Shown here piece after piece: positions 50,373 through 60,905 of a DNA stretch of 64,000 nucleotides (within the stretch, counting starts at the first letter, position 1; every line of letters starts with the position of its first letter). The DNA comes from Deinandra increscens subsp. villosa (Eukaryota > Streptophyta > Magnoliopsida > Asterales > Asteraceae). The stretch is from positions 4,026,163-4,090,162 of the forward strand of contig JBCNJP010000018.1 in NCBI GenBank assembly GCA_039602395.1. Direction: 5' to 3'. The notes under the pieces were generated by a model. The model was not told where the DNA came from. It made no database searches and was given only the letters and a program-made list of their open reading frames with translations. The translations under genes were made by a program, and so were the position numbers.

Positions 50373-53300
50373 GTTTTTGTAACCGTTAACATACTGGGAG
50401 CACTTTCGGCATAAGCCTTTCTAGTGTAAACTTGTGAATCGTATATGAAAATGTGTAATAAAAATATGAAGTAGGATGATTAAGAAGTTTTAGACGTAAT
50501 TTAGACAAAGCGCCTTAAAAGCGAGTCTACATCAAGACCATATCATACATATTACAAAAAGTGGGCCTTTCTACTTCATATCCTAATCTACGCAACATTA
50601 ATAAAGAACACATGGATCACTAATATTCGGTCATGTTCAAAAGTGTCGATCCACAGCATGCACGTTGTAGTTTCCGAATGAAAACATGCACCAAAAGTAG
50701 ACCTACTTATGTGATCAATAAACTTATGCATTAGTAAACTGCATATCCGGATCGGCAGCATTTTTCTTACGTTCGTAGACGGTATTCAAAACTTCTGATG
50801 ATCCGCAACAGCTAGCTTACTTGCCCCTCTTTGGCCTTGTCTCGTCTGGGCCTGTGCGATTAAACATATGAGCTTTTAGTCTTATAGTCATAAAATTAAC
50901 AAATCTATACGTCCACAAACATGCTCACACATGTGATATATCAGTAGGCTGGGATTGTGGATATTTATAATGGAATATGCATACATACTACTTAGAAACA
51001 TAATGCATTTTCCTCTAAAATAAAAGCCTAAGCATGCCATGGTTAAACAAAAAGAGATCCCATCTTTACAAAAAGCAAATGATTTAATGTCAATTCAGTA
51101 GTATCAACACTGTATATTAAAGTTCAATAGATCATAACAAACTAATCTCTTTTAATCAACACCAAAATTAAGAAAACAGCATGGTATTTTTTGGTTACCA
51201 ATATTTGCATCAATAATTCAAATCGGCAATGTTTAGCAGCAGAAAACTCAGGACCCTCTTTTGAATTATTTATTTTCTCTTTGTAAAAGAAAGTTTTGCA
51301 ATTTTCTTTTGGCATCTGTTGTAATGTTCTCAATTAAAGGAACATGCCCATCTAAAACCGTCTTGCTTTATACTGAGATGGACACGACCACTAAACCGTA
51401 TAAAAATATAAGAACATGTGCCTGTTGACATTCCTAAAGCTAAATCTGATAAATAAATCCATAAATTACACAATAAAATATATCACCTAAAATCCTTCAT
51501 ACCAAAGCAATCAGCAAGATACAGTGTCTAAAAGAAAGAAAAACCAACAATAACTAAGAACGCAGCAAAATAGCAAACCTCATAATCTGAACAATCCATA
51601 TAATAAATTGGCTTTAAGGCTGGTGCTTGTTGAGTGTTTCCTTAAATGGTCAACTATACCAAAGAGTTGCTATTGATAAGTCACTAACAAATCACCAAAA
51701 GAGAACCTATCCTTCTACCTAACTTTAATAAATGGAACCAAGTATCATGATTGTTTGCGGGTTTAAACATAACATATTAAATCCAATATATACTACTTGA
51801 GAGATCAGAAAGGGTAAAGAATGAGCATGAAGAGGTGTGTAATTTAAAAAATTCGTAAAACTCATTTATAAATTTATTGCGAGGCGTTTTTGTTACCTTT
51901 TTTTGTCTTAAGTGATCTCTTAGGGCCGTCCTTCTCAGCTACCTAGTGCAAAAAACCACATTAAAAGAGAGAATTAAAACCAGACATTAGCAAGCACGGA
52001 CGCCATCACAGCGAAAGTAAGACAACCCTAAAACAAACCACACATAAAAAGGAAAAACTGTCAGGGGACAACGAAACCATACAAAGAGCAGGTCTAAATT
52101 TGAAGATAGCTTTCCTTGATTTGTATAATAACTCTTTGTATGTACGGGATTTTGACGAAGATAGTGCTTTAAATTTGAAAATCACAAAAAAGACATAAAA
52201 GAAAGCTTCTAAACACAAAGCAAATACTTTTCTTGCTAATTGTTGATTTAGTCATTTAGACATAAAAGAAAGCTTCTAAACACAAAAAGGCCTGTTCATA
52301 AATTCAGGACCGACATGGAGTTTAATTATGATATCAAAAGTCAAAGCAATAATGTTCAACATATTTTTTTTTATAAAACATGAAATGAGTACACTCTGAC
52401 TGATTTTTTGTTGCAAGGTATATATGATAGGAGCTTTAAACATATCGTGCTTAGTGACATGAGCTCTATGTACTACTTAGTTATTGCTACTGTGTCATTA
52501 TTAATACACAAAAAAGAACATAACAAACTAAATAGTCAGTACATAAAAAGTATTGTTTCTGAATTTACCTATTTGTGAAGATTCCAAAATCCACTTTTTC
52601 TGTCGGTGTTGCAAGGGCAATTCCCCTGCACCGAGAAAGACCAAAAATGATGTTATAAAATAGATTCATAATGATAAAAATACAAAAAGGCTGCAGATCT
52701 TAGCTTAAAAAGCCGATATAACTATTCGAGTAAAACAAAAATCAACTCAAAGCAGGCCAGAACGTTCATGATTTAAAATTTTGCTGAGCTTAATTGACAT
52801 CCTAGCCCCTGTCGGTTTAAAAAAACATAGAATTTCATTTTATAACCCTACATATATCAATATTTACTAACAAATCACTTCTCTTCCACAAAAAGTTTTG
52901 TTCAGATGCTCCTAAAACATAACAAAACACAACTAAAACGAATGCTCAAAAATATAACAAACCAAACGCTAAAACAAAATGCCACTTTCTTTCTTTGATC
53001 CATGCTAAAAAAAAGCATTTCTCAATGTATAAATACAATGTATGCATCAATACAGTCATGATTATGTTCTCTAAAAATCATCCATTCCATTCAAAAAGGC
53101 ATTTCTCAATGTATAATGTATGCATTCCCAAACTTCAGAAAGTAATCTTAATGACCCATTTTAATATATGTGAAGTGATCATATGTTGTAACTTCTATGA
53201 AGCAAACAATATTTTTACATATACATCAGATAACTTCAAACAGATGGTCACATAAGCATACCAGATGAAGAACATCACATTAGAACTGATTAACATGATC

Positions 53301-54260
53301 ACAAAATGGGTTCTTAAATATGCTAATCTAGTCTAAATTGGTACTAAGATGGTAAACACAAAAAGGTCTATATATAAAGACCAAATTACCATCAATTCTG
53401 ACCTTAATTCTGTGCATAAATAGCGCAATACCTCATTAAACAACCTTGCAACAGAATTGTAAGTTGAATAAGATACAAATCACTGGACCTGTGTCCAAAA
53501 CTCAGACATACATACATGGCATTATCAACAATAAAGATAGCAACAAACCAAGTAAAAACTGAGTAACGAAAAATAACCATCCAAATAAACAGTGGCTTGC
53601 AAGAAATTAGAACACAATAAGGCATGAAAAGAAAAAGCATTTAGCCAAACAGTTGGCGTGCAAGAATTTTAGAGCATAAAAACCACACGGATATGAAATC
53701 AGAGAGCCGATTATGAAGCGTAACTGAACATGTTAGCAGCCTGTACATAGAGCATAACACATATGATAAAAAAGAAAATCAAGATAAGTGCTTTAGGAAG
53801 TTGTATCCTATGCATACCAAATTTGATAAGGACAGAAATTTGAATACACATGAGAAAATAAGAACACCATCAACCACAAACCCAACATAAAACACTAACC
53901 TGCTACTAAACTACGCAGACGCAAAAAGTAAAAGAAAGCAGAAACCATAGAAGGGCAAAATCGAAGAGCAGAAAGAGAACAGAAGATATAAAAACAGTAG
54001 AAACACAAAAGGAGTTGACTCACCGTTGAGTAAGCAAAGAAGAAACCATAGGAGAAAGATGTTTAAGTGTCGATGAGAAATTGAAGCCCTAAAGACCATA
54101 TGTATTTCAAATCCAAAGAGAGGGCACCGTACGACCTGCACTGTTTGAAACTGTTGATGCTTTCACCTGCCTTCATACGGTATGACGGGAGGCAAGGAGG
54201 AGAGGAGTTGGTGATATGGAGAAAGGGTGGTAGACGTGGTCGTGAACACATGGTGGCGTG
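50373..54260 (-). other. Mostly non-coding stretch with possible minus-strand exons
   Basis: No long conserved frame. Three minus-strand pieces look exon-like: a first exon ending CTTACTCAACG before GTGAGTC at 54034; a 57-nt piece at 52625-52569 between GTGCAG and GTAAAT; and a piece at about 51943-51898 between TGCACTAG and GTAACA. Spliced in order they do not keep one open frame. This could be a gene fragment carried by the Helitron whose end lies at 50335, or a non-coding transcript. No product is proposed. Confidence 0.3.
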
Positions 54261-54501
54261 AAGAAAACAGCCTGCCGTTACAAAAGTAATAGAAGAATTA
54301 CAAAAACGCCATCAGAAGTAACACAATAGTCAATAGAGGTAATAGAAAATAACCCTAAAGTTACAAAAATTTACAAAAGTGCCATGAAAAACTATTCATG
54401 CACTTATAAATTGAAGATATATAATGTGATAATACGAAACTAAGATAATTGAAGAAAAAAATTGAAGCTGAAAAACTAGTGATGGGTAATATATGTCATA
54501 T

Positions 54502-54592
54502 TTTTTTTTGAACGGCCAACGAAGAAATATATAAACACCCCAAAAAACACTCCAAAGGCAGGAGCGGGAAACACCAGTCAGAAGACCCCAGA
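54502..54592 (-). mobile_element. 5'-truncated retroposon with 17-bp target duplication
   Basis: A 91-bp body is flanked by GGTAATATATGTCATAT at 54485-54501 and 54593-54609. On the minus strand it ends CGTTGGCCGTTC then an A run. The tail resembles the SINE at 56014-56267, so it is a truncated SINE or LINE copy. Confidence 0.85.
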
Positions 54593-54609
54593 GGTAATAT
54601 ATGTCATAT

Positions 54610-55495
54610 AAACAATAGTACAATACGATAAAAACCTGAAATTATACTAGATACAAAAAACAACTTATACGGGGTTCTCTATTAGTTCTTCTTATTAATT
54701 AAACATCTATTTTGTTAAATACAATTGGTTTCCATTTAAAAAATAAATCATAACCCATTATAAAGGTTAGCGTGTTCTCTTTATGAAGAAGCCAGAAGCA
54801 ACCCATATTCAAATCCTTGGCTTTCAAATTCAGGTGATTTTTTTTTTCACGCTACTGTTTAGTGTTAAATACAATTGGTTTCTATTTAAGAAACAAATAA
54901 TAACTCTGTGCAAATAGTTATAATGTTGTGCTTATAGAACGAAAGCACATGTTTAAATCTTGTGACTCTAAAGAAGAAGACAAATATCTTTTTATTCAAA
55001 AACTATTTATTTTATTCAGTTACTTTTATGTTATATTCATGGATTGTAATATTTTTTTTACCCAATGATATTTTCGCTACAATGTGCAGAATTGCATATA
55101 ATTATTTTTATTATTTATATATATATAGATAATAATCATAATATTTTACATTTAAAAGTTTAAAGTTTACATGCTAATAAAGATTTCAAATAATCTTTAT
55201 CCGCGTAACAACTCACACATGTAACATATTTTTTAAACAAACCCAATTTTATTTATACCAATCCAATACGACTCGGAATATAATAACTTATCGGAGAGCA
55301 CATGCAATATCTACTTCAGAAAAGAAAAAAAGGTTTTAACGGTTTATTTTACAACAAGAATTTGAATCCTTAATCTCTCTAAAAGTTTAAAAATAAAATC
55401 AAGTCATATCTTTATATTAGATAGTGACACCCACGTGGATCCTTGTATGATTAAAGGAATTAAATATATTTTATAATTGTAATCTTCTTATCTTA
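54610..55495. other. AT-rich DNA, nothing recognised
   Basis: I see no gene, LTR or inverted-repeat element. ACAATTGGTTTCCATTT-like sequence occurs twice (about 54720 and 54870), suggesting an old local duplication. Confidence 0.5.
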
Positions 55496-55904
55496 TCTTC
55501 TTATATATATATAATAAAAGAAAAGTTTTTGGCACCATAATTTGTCATGTGGCACCACCATATTCATCCTCAACAATTTTTCCCGCCAATAAATATTCAC
55601 AAGCGGATCTTCTAATTTTGGATATATATATCCACTATTTATTTATTGTAGCGGATCTTCTAATTTTGGATATATATATCCACTATTTATTTATTGTCTT
55701 CTAAATTATTTAATAACCAATTATTTAATTACTTAATTTAATATATAATATAGTTTATTAAGTTACATCTATCTATATCTATCTATACTCTATACTATAT
55801 AATAAACAAAAAGTTTGGTCATAGTTTAATTAATAAAAAAAGAAACTTGACATCACCATAAAATTTTAAATTAACCCGTGTAACACACGGGGATAAAAAA
55901 CTAG
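55496..55904 (+). mobile_element. Small non-autonomous Helitron
   Basis: It starts TCTTCTTATATATATA after A (55495), followed by AATAAAAGAAAAG and GGCACCATAATTTGTCATG, a common Helitron 5' form. It ends with a CCCGTGT/ACACGGG hairpin (55875-55891) and CTAG before T at 55905. Insertion between A and T is as expected. Length is 409 bp, with no coding. Confidence 0.8.
55603..55698 (+). repeat. 48-bp tandem duplication inside the Helitron
   Basis: Two identical-looking units start GCGGATCTTCTAATTTTGG at 55603 and 55651; each contains the palindrome GGATATATATATCC. Confidence 0.92.
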
Positions 55905-56013
55905 TAATAGCTATATATATTTTACAATCGTTGACTTATTATTTGTATTTATTTCGGTTTTTAATATGGTATTTTTTATTTACATTTCTTTAAGGGTTTT
56001 TACACCCCTTATT

Positions 56014-56267
56014 TTTTTTAACGACCAACGAATGCCCCGGAAAATCCGGGGACTATTTACACCAGTTGAGCTCATTTCAGGGAAAATTCACCTCCGCAAG
56101 CGGCCGGGTGGTAAAACCTGGGAGCTCAGGAATCGAACTTGTGACCTTTCAGCCCCAAGTCTCCCCTCATCGCCAATGCCTCTTCCAAAGTGTTGCTCGT
56201 AAGAATCGAACATGTGTCTCAAGTAGAGAACACAGACTTCCTACCACTACACCACAATGGAAATTAC
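56014..56267 (-). mobile_element. tRNA-derived SINE with 16-bp target duplication
   Basis: Flanked by TTTTACACCCCTTATT at 55998-56013 and 56268-56283. On the minus strand it begins near CCATTGTGGTGTAGTGGTAGG (A-box-like), followed about 35 bases later by TGTTCGATTCTTA (B-box-like). A second GTTCGATTCC lies further on, and the element ends CGTTGGTCGTT plus an A run. This is the layout of a tRNA-derived plant SINE. Confidence 0.85.
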
Positions 56268-56283
56268 TTTTACACCCCTTATT

Positions 56284-57088
56284 ATTAAACTTCTTTATTA
56301 CATATATATACCCAACCATTTACTAATAAAATTACATATATACCCTTCTGACTTTTAAAAAAAAACAAATCAAGATGTTTACAATTATGGGATGCTTCAT
56401 GTACAACCTTCCTTCTCTGATTCCATCGACGACACTACCTCCTCACCGACGACACTTCCTCCTTCTCCGATCCCTTTGATATCGACGCTGCCCCCGCCCT
56501 TGTTCATCGACGATTTCTTGGAGATAAGGTTTTCAGGTATGGTTTTAGCCAATCAGAGGTCCGATTTTCTCAAATACAGAGTCGATTTTTCTTGATTTGT
56601 GGGTGTTAGGTCCAATTAGGGTTGGGTTAACACAGGCTTGTCGCATTAGTAACAGCAACATGAGCTTCAATTTTTTTCTTCGTCCTGGGTCCAATATTTC
56701 TCCAATACATGGGCATTTTTCTTGATTTATGGGTGTCGCATTAGCAACACTCAGCATCGAATTTTTATTTTTTTTGATATTGAATAATTGTGTGGTCTCC
56801 AAGAGTTTAATCGCCAGTCAGTTAAACTTACCAAACTGTAAATCAACTAATAGAAGCTTAACTTGTTATTCAGATGAAAACCATAATTCTATGAAGTTCA
56901 TGGATTTTAAAATCACAGGGCCAAGAAATTTAGAAGGAATTTAGGGGAGAAATTTGATTGAAAACAAAAATGGAAAGTGACTAACACTAATATAAGATCA
57001 ACAGCTAAATAGCCATCTAACGAGTCCTAACAACTTTTCTAATTTTCACTATCAGTCCCCATACTATGGACAAAATTACAAAATATTG
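56284..57088. other. Non-coding DNA with repeated gene-like leader words
   Basis: A CT-rich stretch at 56400-56530 looks like a gene leader (CGACGACACT twice). TTTTTCTTGAT[TC]T-type and GTCGCATTAG words recur between 56585 and 56760, suggesting a local duplication. No conserved frame was recognised. Confidence 0.4.
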
Positions 57089-58000
57089 TTGAATTTAGGT
57101 GTCCAGACCCGACTAAATCAAGTACCCGACCCGGTCAAGACCCGTAAGAGTTACACCGGAGGCAACGGGTTTTAAAGTCCGCTTACTTTTATAATTGGCA
57201 AATTCACAAAAAAATTAATTATTTGTTAATTAAATGGTTTAATAGATAAATAATTAATTAGTTAATTATTATTAATCGTTAAGATTACTTAAGCGACAAA
57301 AGAAGTTAAATATTATTTACGTCTTAAACGGCAATTAACGAATTAGTACTTGACTAACATTCGTTAAATCTCGGCAAGCGACAAATATTTAAGAGTTAAA
57401 CGTTTGTCGCACAATTAAATGGTTCGAAAAGGATTAGTTTAAACTCGAGGGACTTAACGGAAACTTAATCAGTTATAAATAACTGATTAAGGGAGGCGCG
57501 AAACCCTAATCCTTGATTTAGAAAATTCGGCCCCCCTCCTCTCCCTCTTTCCCTGCGATTTCGACCTAGCCCTAGGTCGCCGTCGCCGCTGCCTTTTCCG
57601 GTGGTTAATCCGATCGCTTGCGAGAACAAGGAATCCTCAACCACCCGTCGTTCGTCGCCGCTCCCCTAGCCGCCGCCGCCTGCTCCTCCACCGCCGCCGT
57701 AGCCGCATCGCCGCCGCAGCTCCTCACCGACCTGCTGCAGCCACCGCGACCACAGCCGCCGCTCTCCTTGCCATCGCTAGTTCCACCCGCCGACACCCTC
57801 CGCCGCGAACCGCCATCACAAGGCGTGTTCGCCCGTCGTCCGCAAACCCTAGTTCGCGCCAGATCCGACGTACGGGATTTTCTCGGTGCTCGATTCATCG
57901 CGTAGTATATTCGTAATCGCGAGGAAAGTTTGATTCGTCCGACGAATCATAACCTGCGAAACCCTAGCGTCACCCGTTGACTTTCGGTGTCTCGAACGTT
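57089..58000 (+). mobile_element. Copia element D, 5' LTR/leader region
   Basis: TGTTGAATTTAGG at about 57089 is a candidate LTR start. A cluster of GACCCG words follows (57108-57146), a TATA box (GTTATAAATAACTG) lies at about 57471-57484, and then a very GC-rich leader (57530-57880). The copia gag follows the gap, so LTR end and primer-binding site are probably inside the gap. Borders are uncertain. Confidence 0.5.
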
Positions 58001-58500
58001 NNNNNNNNNNNNNNNNNNNNNNNNNNNNNNNNNNNNNNNNNNNNNNNNNNNNNNNNNNNNNNNNNNNNNNNNNNNNNNNNNNNNNNNNNNNNNNNNNNNN
58101 NNNNNNNNNNNNNNNNNNNNNNNNNNNNNNNNNNNNNNNNNNNNNNNNNNNNNNNNNNNNNNNNNNNNNNNNNNNNNNNNNNNNNNNNNNNNNNNNNNNN
58201 NNNNNNNNNNNNNNNNNNNNNNNNNNNNNNNNNNNNNNNNNNNNNNNNNNNNNNNNNNNNNNNNNNNNNNNNNNNNNNNNNNNNNNNNNNNNNNNNNNNN
58301 NNNNNNNNNNNNNNNNNNNNNNNNNNNNNNNNNNNNNNNNNNNNNNNNNNNNNNNNNNNNNNNNNNNNNNNNNNNNNNNNNNNNNNNNNNNNNNNNNNNN
58401 NNNNNNNNNNNNNNNNNNNNNNNNNNNNNNNNNNNNNNNNNNNNNNNNNNNNNNNNNNNNNNNNNNNNNNNNNNNNNNNNNNNNNNNNNNNNNNNNNNNN
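58001..58500. other. Assembly gap (500 N)
   Basis: Exactly 500 unknown bases between the copia leader and its gag. Confidence 0.95.
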
Positions 58501-59020
58501 CACTTATTAGCTGTCGCATGGCCGAAGGCGCTCCCGTCAGCCCTCATATCCTGAAGATGAAGGGTTACATCAACCGCCTAGCAAAGCTGAATTACGTCAT
58601 CCCCGCCGAAATGGCAACAGACCTAATTCTGCACTCACTGTCTAGTGCCTTCACCCCTTTCACGGTGAACTTTAACATGCATAGCATGGTAAAGACAGTG
58701 ACTGAGCTTCATGGCATGCTCAAGACTGCTGAAGTTAACTTTGTTAACGGCAAGGCACCCGATGTACTCGCAATCCGATCAGGAGGCGTCAAGAAGCCTG
58801 AGGTCAAGAAAGGAAGGCGTGGGAACAAGAAGAAGGGCAAGGCATCTGTTACCTAAGCGTCTGGAAGCTCCTAGAAGGGAAAGTCTAAAGCGTCCAAGGC
58901 ACCGCCGCCCGATCAGCGCCATTGTTTTGAATGCAACAAGATGGGGCACTGGAAAAGAAACTGCCCTGAGTATCTTGCCAAGGTGAAGAATGGAAAAGCC
59001 CAATCGGGTGATTCCACAGG
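58501..59020 (+). pseudogene. Copia element D gag with zinc knuckle, frameshifted
   Basis: The frame from the gap reads LISCRMAEGAPVSPHILKMK, then GYINRLAKLNYVIPAEMATD, LILHSLSSAF and HGMLKTAEVNF, the plant Ty1/copia gag (UBN2-like) domain, ending at a TAA at 58854-58856. One frame over, similarity continues through a TAG to CFECNKMGHWKRNC, a CX2CX4HX4C zinc knuckle at 58923-58964, then PEYLAKVKNGKAQSGDSTG. A frameshift near 58853 plus the TAG makes gag non-functional. The N-terminus is in the gap; no protease, integrase or RT follows. Confidence 0.85.
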
Positions 59021-60905
59021 TATACACATAAGTTTATGTTATATGATGCTTCACTTATTCCTGCAGAATATATGTTTGACATACTTTACATTTTGTAGGT
59101 GTATGAAGCTAAAGGAAGCAAACCAAGACGACACTGAGCTACCCTGCGAGACTCGCACCCGAATAAAGCTCGTGTCTAATATTTTTAGTTTAAAACAATT
59201 CTTGGTGATGGTTGAAACAACTTGTTTTGTTTTTGGTTTCCCTGGCTGTTTTCCAAGATGAACAATTGCTTTCCTTGGATTTTGACTATGACATGTTTTT
59301 TACTATGGTTGATTTTCGAAACATGCATGACCGTATTTAATCTACTTTGAATTTGATTCAACCTTTTGTTAGATTAAGTTCAAAATCCCAAAACAACATA
59401 CCTCACAACCTGGTGCACTTGATTTCATTAAGGCTAGCTTATATGCGACATGATAACCATTTGGTTATCATATCCCATTGAAGCTATAATGCCTTAAGCG
59501 CCTATCGTACTTATTACGAGACAACGCATGACGTAACGGTAGTTCATAAAGTCTTATGACATTAAACCACCGACGAAAAGGATATTAAATCAAGTCGAAC
59601 TGATTGAAATCGCCGTTTCGATCTACAACAATGTGAACATATCAATCCTCTGCCTCATGCAGACGTTTGTTCATATAAGTTCGAATCACCAGCTAAATTG
59701 CTACAGGAGTAATCACTTGCTGGTTATAACATTGTAGTATGGTCACACTAATCCTGGTGCACATTACCATTATATATACATGTGCATACCTACACACATC
59801 TTGGAAGTCTTAGACTACACTTGTTGTACTCACGTGTGTTAGAATCCGACATGCACTAAGTGTTTAGTATAAGGATTCACAGTTTCATCCTGAAGCCGAC
59901 AAACACAAGACTAATGACTTGCCACAACAAAAGCCCTTGACATTTTGTAACCATAAGACCCCTTCACACATTACTTGCATAACTAACTTCCAATCCCAAG
60001 ACATGTATCTTGCGAAGATGGAATTTAGTAATTACATGTCCAAATTTAGATCTTTAAATATCTATAGAAACGTGATTCTGATAAATCATTGGACTATATA
60101 AAGCAACTCTCGTACCTAAACAAGACAATCCAGATGGACAATGTTTCACCAACAATGGATTGTTACTTAGCGAAACATATCGACATTCCGGTTGGAGTTT
60201 CGTATGTTATCCTTACCTGAATAAGGAAACATCCTCTAACGTCGGACCCGAGAGTCCGATGGAATAAATCATCGCCTCAATCATCACGAGATACTTTCAA
60301 ACAATCATAGATGAAAGTATCTCTATGCTATAAAACTCTGAAATGACTTTGTCAATCGTCTTTGAACTTATGAATGAGTCATAACATTTGGATATTAAGC
60401 ATTCGATTTCCGTACCACACGCTACGAAATTGAACAATTTCGTTCCTGAAAACGAAATTTAACTACCACGTTTTCTTCGTGCGAGTTAGTATCCAAACGG
60501 TTTGAAAGAAGAATGATAATAGGAATGTCAATCTGCCTAAAGAAAGTGAGAGCATCGCCACTGATCCTTACCAGAATACCGACCAAAATGCCGATCTAAA
60601 GATCATTTAAATTTATTGGATTATATTTTAAATGACACCTCAATTAATTAAAGTTTCAAGATTAAAATTTAAGTATTGATCACATTATGGCTGAGCAACC
60701 ACTAACACGATCAATCTCTTGAAACGAATCGAATCGTACTAAATATGATACGAAAGAAATTCAATACTAAATATTGCATGGAATGTCGCCGTAAATGATT
60801 ACACCACGACCTAGATGGAAAGTCACATCATCACTGCCAGACACTGACAAAAGGAAATATATGTTCATTAATAAAGTACTAATAATACTCGTTGAACATT
60901 GATAG
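59021..60905. other. Region after copia gag without recognisable pol
   Basis: No conserved frame. It is either decayed internal DNA of copia element D or a long non-coding interior as in large retrotransposon derivatives. It is interrupted at 60906 by a solo LTR and resumes at 63443. Confidence 0.5.

Noticed and set aside
54720..54960. Two stretches with B-box-like ATTCAAATCC and GTTTAAATCTT words as possible SINEs
   Set aside because: No A box at the right spacing, tail or target duplication.
57605..57905. Ala/Pro- or Gly/Arg-rich frames of about 95 codons on both strands
   Set aside because: A GC-rich low-complexity leader lacks stops on both strands; there is no conserved sequence and it sits upstream of copia gag.
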